Below are positions 10,325 through 20,605 of a stretch of DNA of 64,000 nt, one piece after another. Each line of letters opens with the position of its first letter. The first letter of the stretch is position 1. The stretch comes from Eutreptiella sp. 'Long Island Sound 2002' (taxonomy: Eukaryota > Euglenozoa > Euglenophyceae > Eutreptiales > Eutreptiaceae), in contig OZ038380.1 of NCBI GenBank assembly GCA_964036045.1, positions 65,890,591 to 65,954,590 of the forward strand. Direction: 5' to 3'. Below the pieces are notes generated by a model, which ran no database searches, was not told the origin of the DNA, and saw only the letters and a program-made list of their open reading frames with translations. Position numbers and translations under genes: made by a program.

Positions 10325-12048
10325 TCCTAGTAGGGTATTTTGATTCCCCTGAGGTCGTCAATCCTGATGGCGTCTCCGACGTCTCCAGCCACAACTCCAC
10401 CAAGACGGATACCACCTGTGGCCGGGGGGTGTGAGTACACTCCCCGTACATCCCTCTCCTCCATGGAGTGCGGTCCAGTTGGGCCTGAACCCATGGGGTT
10501 TGGAATGCGGGAAGGATTTGCTCCATCGGCCGTCCATATCCCCGTATTGGGGTCCTTCGCCCACAGGTTTCCGCCTGGATGACCTCGACCATGTCCGTCG
10601 GCGCTTCCCATGGTTCGCCCCTGCATGGTCTGGTTCTGGAGCTCGATCTTCTCTTTCGCATAGACTACCATATTCGTCGTGATCGGTACATCCTGGGCGG
10701 CATGGGACATCTGTACCGTCAGGCTCCTCGGGTCCGTGGTTACGTGCCCTTCCCGCATGGACCCAGCCGGTGCCGTGTGTTCCCCGAGCATTGTGGATTC
10801 GCTGAACATGGGAACAAACGGCAGCGCACCCGGGTCAACACGCGGAGGCGCGTATGGTGCCTCTGCAGGGCCGCCCATGGGTTTCTCCAGGGCGCTCCTG
10901 AGGGTCTTAACCCGCTCCACCAGCTCTACCGCGGCCGGCTTTGCCCGGAGCTCCGGACCCGAGGCGAGGGGCTGTAGCTCCTCTAGCCTTTTCAGGCGTC
11001 CCGACATGTCCCCCACCAGGTGGAGGAGGCTGTCCACCACTCGCTGCTGCTTCTCCAGGGCCAGCTCCAGATTCTCCCGGTACCGGTCCCGTTCCGCTCG
11101 CAGCTCCTCCATGTCTTTCTCCGCGGCCGACTGGTCGTCCAGGATCCCCGCGACGTCCTCCTCTAGACCGTCCTTGGCGTTGTCCAGGCGGTCAAGGCGA
11201 TGCACGATGGCGTCCATCCCCATCTTCGGGTACTTGCCCATGAGGAAGGACACGTGCTCGCAGTGGCACGTAGCGTGCTTTCCGCCGGACTCAGCGCATC
11301 CCGCGGTTCCCGGCACCTCAGACTCATCGCCCATGGGCGTATCGCCTATGGCTTCCGTCTCTCCTCCCGTGTGCCGGGGCACAGGTGCCGTCCGGGCCCT
11401 GGCTGGCCTCTCCAAGCCCTCGGCGTCGTGCTGCAGGGCGGGCTCGGGGGCCGTATGCGCCCTGGCGATCGGCGCGGACATCTCCGACTCCGAGGGTGGC
11501 TCGTAGGCTGTCCGATAGCCCTCGGAGTGCCCCTCGGATTCCCACAGCCTGACCGGGGTGGGGTCCGTGTCCATAGCCCCGGCGTCCCTTGCCGCGGACT
11601 TGGGTGACCCGCGCTTCCGGTAGCGCCAGGCCCGTCCTCCACTGCTGCCTGAATGACAAGCCTCATCGGAGTCCTCCGCGGCGGAGCGGAGGTTGCATGC
11701 CTTTCGGCAGCGACGCTCACACATGGAGACCAAGTCCTCCATGTCACGTCCTCCTCTTCCCGAATGTCGTACTTCTCTTCGGGCTTCAACTTCCGGAGTT
11801 CGCCATGCTCTTGAACGTCTCGGTTCTTCTATGGCTCCAATCTCGGGCGTGGTCTCCACCGAGTCCACAATACGCACCCGGGGCGTACTTGGGCAGGGCT
11901 CATAAGGGCCCAAGTCCCCGGGTCGGCGGTTGGTAGGGGCAGCAGGTACGCCTCTGCTACCATAAAGAAGGTCCGTACCAGGACCGGCCCCCGCTGTGCC
12001 CCTTCCGCCTGTTACCCCTGCTGATTTACTCCGGATCAAGGATTGCAT
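10325..12048 (-). pseudogene. A1 gag N-terminal region
   Basis: The ATG at 12046-12048 lies inside the 5' LTR, 86 bases before its end. The product starts with a basic Gly/Ser-rich leader, then Arg-rich and Cys-containing stretches (METHDSDE-like acidic and Pro patches between). A Cys/His cluster near CxExxGKHATCHCEH and a coiled coil of about 60 residues (LDRLDNAKDG to LEELQPL) follow. A Pro-rich linker leads to IKIPY, where a TAG stops it. It matches the first 570 or so residues of the A2 gag. This amino-terminal extension is not part of the usual Ty3 gag, and its function is unknown. Confidence 0.78.
11951..11962 (-). promoter_or_regulatory. Primer binding site of A1
   Basis: The minus strand reads TGGTAGCAGAGG directly after the LTR end. 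It is complementary to the CCTCTGCTACCA 3' end known for initiator Met-tRNA in many eukaryotes. The gag frame runs through it. Confidence 0.75.
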
Positions 12049-12260
12049 TTTTCAAAATCCTCAAAGTCCAGGGTCCAAAATCCAAAAATATAGAAAATAA
12101 AATCCTCCTTCAACCCTGAACAGCAACCAGATCCCACAAATACAGCAATACCCCAATTCACAATCCAATACCGGCTGCGGGCTTCCGTTCAGCACACCGG
12201 TCGTCTCACGGTGGCGGGCATGTACAAGAATTGCACCAAAGAGGAAAGCCCTGAAATTGG
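11963..12260 (-). repeat. 5' LTR of A1, inner part (298 bp)
   Basis: This is the last 298 bases of the A1 5' LTR, ending at the primer binding site. The other 2070 bases lie at 25464-27533 on the far side of A2, which inserted here. It contains the gag ATG. Confidence 0.85.
12256..12260. repeat. Left target-site duplication of A2
   Basis: (A)TTGG at the A2 start is repeated at 25463-25467 after the A2 end. It shows that A2 inserted into the A1 LTR at GAAATTGG^CATATG. Confidence 0.78.
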
Positions 12261-14616
12261 TGAAGCCGGTTCGGACCCCCGTGGCCATCTTGGGGTCACT
12301 TGGGGTGTGTATCTATGTGCCGGCAAGCCGCCATTGGCTGATATCATACTCTCCCATCCAACTGACCTAACCTGATGTGATAGTGTGATAGGTTTGGCCA
12401 TTCCGGCTATGAGCGGCCATATTCAGAACCGAGGCACCGCCAGCGGAGATTTATATATCGGAATATCAGGAATCAACAGGGTTTTATTGTCATAATGTTT
12501 CCGTAATTTTTCAGCCTTTCGTTCTGATAGTCAATGTATCGGCGACTGTCAGTTGGCTCGCGATTTTGCGTTAACCGATTGGTTAACTGTTATTTCCAGA
12601 TATTTTGGTTATGACTCCGATGAAGGGTCAGATTTCATCTGTAAAGGGTTCGTTGCTTCCGCAATTTTCTAAATAAGCACTCGAAATTTTAATCTGAATT
12701 CTTCGCGATGTCGAAATCAGATTTTCGACTTCGACATCGCCGCACTTGAATTGGACTTTGTCGAGTGGTCATACTCTTTTCCCTATGCCCGAATCAGGTT
12801 TCCCTTATACTTGCCACCCATTTGACTTGGAGATATAGGGGAAACAAAAGTGAATCGTGGGACCACTTTGAAGGACCATATCTACGCGCGAGTGTGAGGA
12901 AAGAGAATAAGGAAGGTTGGGTTGCAAGTGCCTTAGTCTCAACTTAATTTGCGAAGCATCAAACGCCTTTGGTGTGTACACATGCCCGATATAGCAAGGG
13001 ATAATGGTCAAGAGGGTATAAAGTGATATATAACTCTTGGACCGTGCAACCGAACATTTTATTGTGACTTTCGAGTGTACCGCATGAGTGTTGGGGTTGC
13101 ATAGCAACTTTCCTTGGGTTCCTACGTATTTTTGACGTGACGTTATGTCAATGGAGGGACATGGCATATCATGGTGGGAGCCATATTTTGGAGGTATGTG
13201 TTGTATGCATGGTATATGTTTGATATGCTCACGCCCATGTTATATATCTTCGTGTGGCCGAAGAGATGGGGAGCCATACGTGACAAGGGCTTTGCCCATG
13301 TCCCAATTGTGGAATTCAAAGCGCTAGACCAAGTCTACCGCGTATGTATTGCTCATGGTATGTTTGACAAAGAGATCCATGGGTGCGCTCCCATTTTCAT
13401 GGGGCATGTAGATATTAGTGGCGAAGGTACAACATGCGCCTGATTGGGGATCCAAGTGCGGGAATTGTTCGCAAATGGTTCCAATCATTTGTGTATTGAA
13501 TCATGAGCGGATATCATGGGTGAGCATAGAGATATACTATCATGACAACTTTGTATTTGGTCATATTTTCATGTTTTTGACCTCAATTTTTGCTCATTTT
13601 TGCGTTTTGTGTACTTACCTGGTCAGCAAACAGCAAGAAGCCTTTGGAGAGTCGAACCATTGTATGTTGTTCATATGTTGGCATATGCTTTGGAGTTGAA
13701 CACCACCATATGCCTGATCGCGTACTCCATTTGGCTTGGCGCACGAGAGATTACAAGAATTGGTCTCGAAATCATGGGCTGACTTGGGCAGTGCGTGGCG
13801 CCCATATCTGAAGGGGTTTCGAGGGTAAGGTGGGGATGTACATGGGCATTGGCCTTTGGTATCTATCCTTCATGAATACTAGACTTCGATTCCATGCATG
13901 CTTTGTGCCTTCAGATAAGTGGTAACCTCAATTTTGAGCATATATTTGATATATGGCCAATATGGTGTGAATTGGCAGTTTTTTGGCATGTTATGAGTTC
14001 AAACTCATGGGACATATCTCCAAGCCCATCCGACCCCAAGTCCAACCAAGGTTATGTCAGAGTAGGGCATGGTCCTGAGTGACACTCTAGGCCATGACAC
14101 GCCACCTCCCCAATTGGGCTAGGATTTATAGGCTTGGGGGTGAACACATTTTTGGGGTTTGTGTAGTAACTTGTGACACATGGCATTCAGCCATCTCATT
14201 TGACCTGGTTCAGGGCAATATGTTGGTGAGTCAAGGGAAGGTCTTGAGTCCAGGGAATGAGGGGTTTCTGGCTATGAATGTGTATGTTTACCTCTTTCCC
14301 CAACTTTGCTTCATTTGTGTTCATATGCCAATTTCAGGGCTTTCTTCCTTGGTGCAATTCTTGTACATGCCCGCCATCGTGAGACCATCGATGTGCTGGA
14401 CGGAAGCCCACAGCCTGATTTGGATTGTGAATTGGGTTATTGCTGTATTTGTGGGATCTGGTTGCCATTCAGGGTTGAAGGAGGATTTTATTTTCTATAT
14501 TTTTGGATTTGGAACCTTGGATTTTGAGCAATGCAATCGTTGATCAGGAGTAAATCGGCAGGGGTTACAGGCGGAAGGGGCACAGCGGGGGCCGGTCCTG
14601 GTAGGGACCTTCTTTA
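12261..14616 (+). repeat. 5' LTR of A2 (2356 bp)
   Basis: It begins TGAAGCCGG and ends ...CTTCTTTA, then the primer binding site. It lacks the common CA end, and the last A is ambiguous with the target duplication. It differs from 23107-25463 by scattered substitutions and small indels. Its last 86 bases include the gag ATG and the first 28 codons. No independent gene is seen in the remainder, although short frames occur on both strands. Confidence 0.9.
12449..12459 (+). promoter_or_regulatory. Possible TATA-like element in the A LTR
   Basis: TTTATATATCG lies about 190 bases into the LTR and is kept in the other A LTRs (for example near 23297, and on the minus strand near 4535). Position and A/T content are the only evidence for a core promoter. 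Confidence 0.25.
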
Positions 14617-17600
14617 TGGTAGCAGAGGCTTACCTGCTGCCCCTACCAACCGCCGACCTGGGGACTTGGGCCCTTATGAGCCCTGCCCAAGTACGCCCCG
14701 GGTGCGTATTGTGGACTCGGTGGAGACCACGCCGGAGATTGGAGCCATAGAAGGACCGAGACGTTCAAGAGCATGGCGAACTCCGGAAGTTGAAGCCCGA
14801 AGAGAAGAACGACACTCGGGAAGAGGAGGACGTGACATGGAGGACCTGGTCTCCATGTGTGAGCGTCGCTGTCGAAAGGCATGCAACCTCCGCTCCGCCG
14901 CGGAGGACTCTGATGAGGCCTGCCACTCAGGCAGCAGTGGAGGACGGGCCCGGCGCTACCGGAAGCGCGGGTCACCCAAGTCCGCGGCAAGGGACGCCGG
15001 GGCTATGGACACGGACCCCAGCCCGGTCAGGCTGTGGGAATCCGAGGGGCACTCCGAGGGCTATCGGACAGCCTACGAGCCACCCTCGGAGTCGGAGATG
15101 TCCGCGCCGATCGCCAGGGCGCATACGGCCCCCGAGCCCGCCCTGCAGCACGACGCCGAGGGCTTGGAGAGGCCAGCTAGGGCCCGGACGGCACCTGTGC
15201 CCCGGCACACGGGACCAGAGACGGACGCCATAGGCGAGACGCCTATGGGCGATGAGTCTGAGGTGCCGGGAACCGCGGGTTGCGCTGAATCCTGCGGAAA
15301 GCACGCTGCGTGCCACTGCGAGCACGTGTCCTTCCTCATGGGCAAGTACCCAAAGATGGGGATGGACGCCATCGTGCATCGCCTTGACCGCCTGGACAAC
15401 GCCAAGGACGGTCTAGAGGAGGACGTCGCGGGGATCCTGGACGACCAGTCGGCCGCGGAGAACCACATGGAGGAGCTGCGAGCGGATCAGGCCCGGTACC
15501 GGGAGAATCTGGAGCTGGCCCTGCAGAAGCAGCAGCAAGTGGTGGACAGCCTCCTCCACTTAGTGGAGGACATGTCGGGACGCCTGAAAAGGCTAGAGGA
15601 GCGACAGCCCCTCGCCTCGGGTCCGGAGCTCCCGGCAAAGCCGGACGCGGTAGAGCTGGTGGAGCGGGTTAAGACCCTCAGGAGCGCCATGGAGAAACCC
15701 ATGGGCGGCCCTGCAGAGGCACCATACGCGCCTCCGCGTGTTGACCCGGGTGCGCTGCCGTTTGTTCCCATGTTCAGCGAAGCCACAATGCTCGGGGAAC
15801 ACACGGCACCGGCTGGGTCCATGCGGGAAGGGCACGTAACCACGGACCCGAGGAGCCTGACGGTACAGATGTCCCATGCCGCCCAGGATGTACCGATCAC
15901 AAAGAATATGGTCGTCTATGCGGAAGAGAAGATCGAGATCCAGAACCAGACCATGCAGGGGCGAACCATGGGAAGCGCCGACGGACATGGTCGAGGCCAT
16001 CCAAGCGGAAACCTGTGGGCGAAGGACCCCAATACGGGGATATGGACGGCCGATGGAGCAAGTCCTTCCCGGATTCCAAACCCCATGAGTTCAGGCCCAA
16101 TTGGACCGCACTCCATGGAGGAGAGGGATGTACGGGGAGTGTACTCACACCCCCCGGCCACAGGTGGTATCCGTCTCGGTGGAGTGGTGGCTGGAGACGT
16201 CGGAGACGCTATCAGGATCGACGACCTCAGGGGAATTAAAATCCCCTATTACGACGGAAACCCGTCCAACCTGGATGACTTCATCCTGGACTGGGAGGAC
16301 TTCGCCGAGGAGGTCGTCGGCGAGATGCGGGGAGCGCCGCGGGACAAGTGGGTATGCTGGACATTCCCACACCGGCTGGCGCAGGACCTGAAGGAGGAGC
16401 TGCGGGATCAGATCCGGGAAGGACTGATCCGTACGGAGCAGGCCTGCCTCCAGTGGTTGGAGGATGAGGAGCGGGTGGACGCTCCGAATCAGAAGCTGGA
16501 GGACCTGTGGTCCATTCCACTGCCGCTGGACCGCGGTGAGTTGCGGGTCCGGGAGTGGAACCGGTATCTGCGGAAGTACCGCAGATGCCTCAAGCTGGTG
16601 GAAGACTGGAACGAGGCCAGTGAAATCCGCCACTTGCTGAAGGACGTCCTCCCCAGCAACTGGAAGAGGCGAGTGGAGGACGAGGAGAAGAAGCGCGCCA
16701 AGAAGCGGGTGGCGGTGCGGATCATGGCGGCGGAGGATACCCATTCGGGTATCATGGAGTTCTTCAGGAGGAACCTGGGCGAACCCAACCGGACGTTGGG
16801 ACTGAAGAACGCCGTGTACGTGGAGGTGTTTGGAGACTCCATGGGGCAAAGGTTGCTGCGCCTCAAAAACGTGGAGTGGAGGCGCGGGGAGCCGCTGAGG
16901 ATGCAGGTCATCTTCGCCCGCATGAGCCTGGACGAGATCGTGAAGTACATCACGGTGGAGTTGAAGCTCAATGCGAAGAACGAGGCCCACGTGCAGGATC
17001 GACATGGTCATGGACAACGAGTACACCGAGAAGACCGCCACCATCGGGAGATCCAGGAGGACACGGCCAACTCTGCGGAGGATGGTAGTGGAAGTGGCCA
17101 AGACCACTGGTCCCGGGAGGATCACGAGGAGGCCCACTTCTTCGCGTTCGTGGCGCACAACGTGAAGAACAATGGGCAGGATCGGTCCAGATGGAGCCAG
17201 GTGGGACCCAGGAAGAACAGAGAAGGACCAAGGAGGATCGGGAACCCACCGCTCTCGTTCCGGGAGTACAGATCTCAGCACGACGGGTGCTGGGTCTGTT
17301 ATGGCAAGGGAAACAACCATGCACACGACCACCGTCAGTGCAAGGTGTATGAGGCGGACAAGAAGGCCTACTTCGCAGCCCACCCCGAGAAGAAGCCCAA
17401 GGAGCAGCGGATTTCTGATTGGAAGGCGAAGGGCGGAGACGGGGGAAAAGGCCAAGGCAAAGGCCAAGGAAAAGGCGGAGGAAGAGGCTATGGTGGTGGA
17501 CCTGGCCAAAACCGACGAGTGAGGTCGATCGAGGAGGTTGCTGAGGACATGTTGAGGACGTTGGAGGAACTCAAGGCCCAACAGCGTGGTGGACAAAGTC

Positions 17601-17644
17601 CTGGCGGATCGCAGCCGGAAGGGGCTGCGGGAAGCCAAGTCTAG
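14531..17644 (+). pseudogene. A2 gag (first part of the gag-pol polyprotein)
   Basis: The ATG at 14531 is the first after an in-frame TGA (TTT TGA GCA ATG), so the start is clear although it lies within the LTR. The frame gives 1037 residues. Residues 1-240 form a basic, Ser/Arg/Pro-rich extension. A Cys/His cluster follows near residues 250-265 (CAESCGKHAACHCEH), then a coiled coil at about 275-360 and a Pro-rich linker. The capsid runs from IKIPYYDGNPSNLDDF (about 570) to about 830. The zinc knuckle C-x2-C-x8-H-x4-C lies near 920 and a Gly/Lys/Gln tail near 975. In related elements gag forms the particle that holds RNA and enzymes. The closing TAG (17642-17644) replaces TGG of A1, so pol should follow in the same frame and this copy is broken here. 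The length is well above a usual Ty3 gag because of the extension. Confidence 0.87.
14617..14628 (+). promoter_or_regulatory. Primer binding site of A2
   Basis: TGGTAGCAGAGG starts right after the LTR end and is complementary over 12 bases to the common 3' end of initiator Met-tRNA. It lies inside the gag frame (codons 29-33), so the tRNA-binding site is also coding sequence. Confidence 0.78.
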
Positions 17645-18856
17645 AGGAGCCCCCACGGGAGTGGGACCTCGGAGGTCTCTCCTCCAAAAATCAGTGGAAT
17701 CCCAGAGAAAGCGAAGGCACATCGGGTGCCGAAGAATGCTCCGGAAGAGCCAAAACCCCTGAGTTTCGCCACTCCCAACCCCTGGAGAGCCCTGCCAAGG
17801 GAAGTACATGTGGGTACGGGACATGGCAAGAAGGAAGGAGCGACCACGGAGAGCCCCGTGGACGGGCAGGACCAACCCAAGATCTACACCATCCCTGACC
17901 ATACCCTTGAAGTCCTGATGCACCCGGACGTGCTAGAGTTGCATGCCGTGAGACTCGTCCATACACCTCATGGCGACGAGCGGCAGTTGCACTTGAAAGT
18001 GCGAGTACGGTGCGGACAAGAGGAGAAGGTGGTGGATGTGCTAGTGGATACGGGTGCCCAGATGAGCCTGGTCCGGAGAGGGTTGTTCAAGGAGGAACTC
18101 CTGCAGCCCAGCCGGAGACCGGTCCGCCTGAAGGCCGCCAACGGAGAGATCATGGGTGGTGGCACCCATGAGGCCACCATCCAAATGGAATTCTGGGAGC
18201 ATGAGCGCTTGAACCGCCCTGATCAGGCGAAGAGAAGCACTCTATCCGGGAACTTCTATGTGGCCGACATTACTGATTTGGATATGATCATGGGGTACGA
18301 CTTCATGGTGGTCAACGCCATTGGAGCCCTTCCCCATCGCGCAACGCTGGTCCGGGAGGACGATGAATGCCTCACATGGCTGTCCACGGATTATGCGTGC
18401 GGATCATCCCAATGGAATGCTGAGGAGGAAGATCGGATCGTCCAAGCGGTGCAAGCTGTGGGTGCCAAGTCCAGAGGAGACCGCGGAGTTCAGCTCACGG
18501 AGTATGGAATGGCGCCACAGGTGTATGCCAGGATGATCCAGACGCTGGGAGCCGAAACGCCCGAGACGGACGTCTTTGCTTCCCGGGATGCCCCACTTCT
18601 GAGGAAGTGTAGGCGGCACTGGCATCGAGGAGACTCAGCCTGGCACCGGCATTGGGGTTTGAAGGAGTGGGGACCCATGTATTGGCATGGCTCCCTGGAT
18701 AACACCAGACGTACGGTGGAGAAGATCCTCGCGGATAGGGCGAAGGGGATCCTGGTCATAACCGGCATAGGATCCACCCCATGTCCGCTGGAGGGTCTCA
18801 AGTCGATGCTGGACTCCATCACCCTGAACGAGATGTCATTCGGGCCAGAGGAGTAG
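17645..18856 (+). pseudogene. A2 aspartic protease and Dam-like domain
   Basis: This continues the gag frame after the TAG at 17642. The protease centre is VLVDTGAQMSLV (near 18034-18069), with closing MIMGYDFM near 18283-18306; it would cleave the polyprotein. From about 18486 a second domain begins: TEYGMAPQVY, then TDVFAS (18566-18583), a W-rich stretch (RRHWHRGDSAW, HWG), YWHGSLDN and a beta-like GILVI. The pattern D-x-F-A-S, HW, D-S-x-W recalls the Dam-like N6-adenine methyltransferase domain of DIRS elements and phages. However, HGSLDN stands where NPPY/F would be, so catalysis is doubtful. Ty3 elements usually have only a short linker here. The frame ends at TAG 18854-18856, probably a mutated CAG. 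Confidence 0.75.
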
Positions 18857-20605
18857 TTGTTCATCGACGCCAAGGGTGTATCAATGCCCTCCCCGGGTCA
18901 AGCGTGGGGTACCAAGGCTTTCCTGGTGGATGGGGCGCAAGCCCAGCCCACGGGTGATGAAGCACTCATCCGTAGGGTGGAGGCGGTGCCCATGAAGGTC
19001 ATGTTTGAGCCCAAGGAGGGGACAAATCAGCCCGTGGATGGCCTTGACATCCTGTCCCACTCCGAGATCGACGACGTCGTCAACTACATGCGAATGGGGA
19101 TGCACGACCGTGTGGCAGCCAAGAAGAGGCGGGCCATGGTCACATCTCCGCATCGGTGGGATGACAAGATGTTGGTCACCGGCAAGTACGAGAAGGACGA
19201 GTTCGTGGCGAGGGTCATGGATCACATCGCGGACCAATACGATGGTCCGGTTGGGTCGGACCCACCAACATGGGATTTCCCAAGAATGGGAGCCGATAGC
19301 GACAGTCACCAGCCCGAGGCCGCAAATTTCCGAAGATTATCGGTGGGAAGTGCACCCCACGACGATGAAGACGGCATATCGGACGAGGAGAAGTCGGAAT
19401 CGGACCCAGAAGAGGCCTATACCGCAGTGCGGTCGGTTGTATCTATACCGAAGCAAGCGGCTGAAGAGGCCCAGGAAAACCCGAAGGTCGCCGAGCTGAA
19501 GGAGAGGCTGATCAAGGCCTATCCGCGGCTATTCAGTGGCGTCGCCAACAAAAACCCTCCAGATCGTGGGAGGTTTGGTACAGCGAAGATCAAGCTGAAG
19601 CCGAACCCGAAGATCTATCGTCATCGAGAGTACCAACTTCAGGGCGATCGGGCCGAGGCCATGAAGAAGTTGTTGGCCGAGTTCATTGAGCGGGGATGGA
19701 TCGAACCCTCCGACAGTGAGTGGGCCAGCCCAGCCTTCATCGTGCCTAAGAAGGAGAAGGGCGAGTGGAGGTTGGTGGTTGATTACAGAGGTTTAACCGA
19801 GCAGACCGAGCAGGACTCGTACTCGCTTCCCCTGATCGACTCCATCCTCCAAAAGCAACAGAAAAAGCGGATTTTCACGGTGTTGGACCTGAATCACGGT
19901 TATCACCAGATGCCGCTACACCCGGACTCCAGGCCCTGCACAGCGATGTCGAAGCCGCTGGGGCCCATGCAGTGGAAAGTGGTGCCCATGGGCGCCAAGA
20001 ATGGCAACGCCGCTTTCCAGCGCATGATGGAGGACCTACTCGGTCCTGTCCGGGACTGTGCCGACCCCTTCGTGGATGACATCATCATCGGGTCCGGCAC
20101 GGAGAACATGACTGAGGACGAGCTCATCGACGCGCATGAGAAGGATCTGCGCCGAGTGCTCAGCGAGTTGGACAAGCACAACATGGTGTGCAAGCCCACC
20201 AAAGCCTCACTCTTCGTGAAGGAAGTGGAGTTCGCGGGTCACGTGGTTGGTCACGGGCAACGCCGTCCCATGCCTGGGAAGCTGGCGTCCCTGCACCACT
20301 GGGAAAAGCCCCAGACCATCAGCGAACTCCGATCCTTCATGGGGTTCTGCAACTACTATTCGGGCTATGTCCGGATGTATGCAGAACTGTCGGGGCCGCT
20401 GCACAAGATGTTGCAGGTGGGCAAGTTCGATGGTCCGAAGGGGAGCAAGAAGAAGCTTGCTTGGACCCCTGAGGCTGAGGATGCGTTCAACAGCCTGAAG
20501 GAGCAACTCCTGGGGCAGTTGGGGCTGTTCCTGGTGGACCCCGACAAGGGATTTGTGCTACGGACAGACGCCTCGGACTATGCCGTGGGGGCAGTCCTCG
20601 AGTAA
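18857..20605 (+). pseudogene. A2 reverse transcriptase and RNase H start
   Basis: This segment follows in the same frame after the TAG at 18854. The first 230 or so residues are spacer with conserved patches shared with B1 (for example DEFVARVMDHIADQ). The reverse transcriptase has the entry KIYRHREYQ, then WASPAFIVPKKEKGEWRLVVDYR. Motif A is FTVLDLNHGYHQ (Asp near 19885), and the palm box is PFVDDIIIGSG (near 20066-20098). LRSFMGFCNYYSGYV follows. RNase H begins at LRTDASDYAVGAVLE, where TAA at 20603-20605 interrupts it; A1 has Gln (CAG) there. All polymerase residues visible by eye are kept. Confidence 0.88.

Noticed and set aside
13145-13327. Conserved 60-residue frame inside the A LTR, on the LTR sense strand, in all four copies
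   Set aside because: The copies are similar along their whole length, with no better conservation in this frame. There is no sign of selection.
16145-17923. 592-codon minus-strand frame opposite the A2 gag
   Set aside because: It is a shadow of GC-rich coding DNA; the plus strand carries the recognisable capsid and zinc knuckle. The same applies to long antisense frames at 8653-10074, 49223-50667 and 51919-53466.
17642-20605. Reassigned stop codons (TAG/TAA as Gln)
   Set aside because: Two of the three A2 stops could be Gln, but the one at 17642 replaces Trp, and the A1 stops replace Trp, Cys and Tyr. Ordinary nonsense mutation explains all of them.
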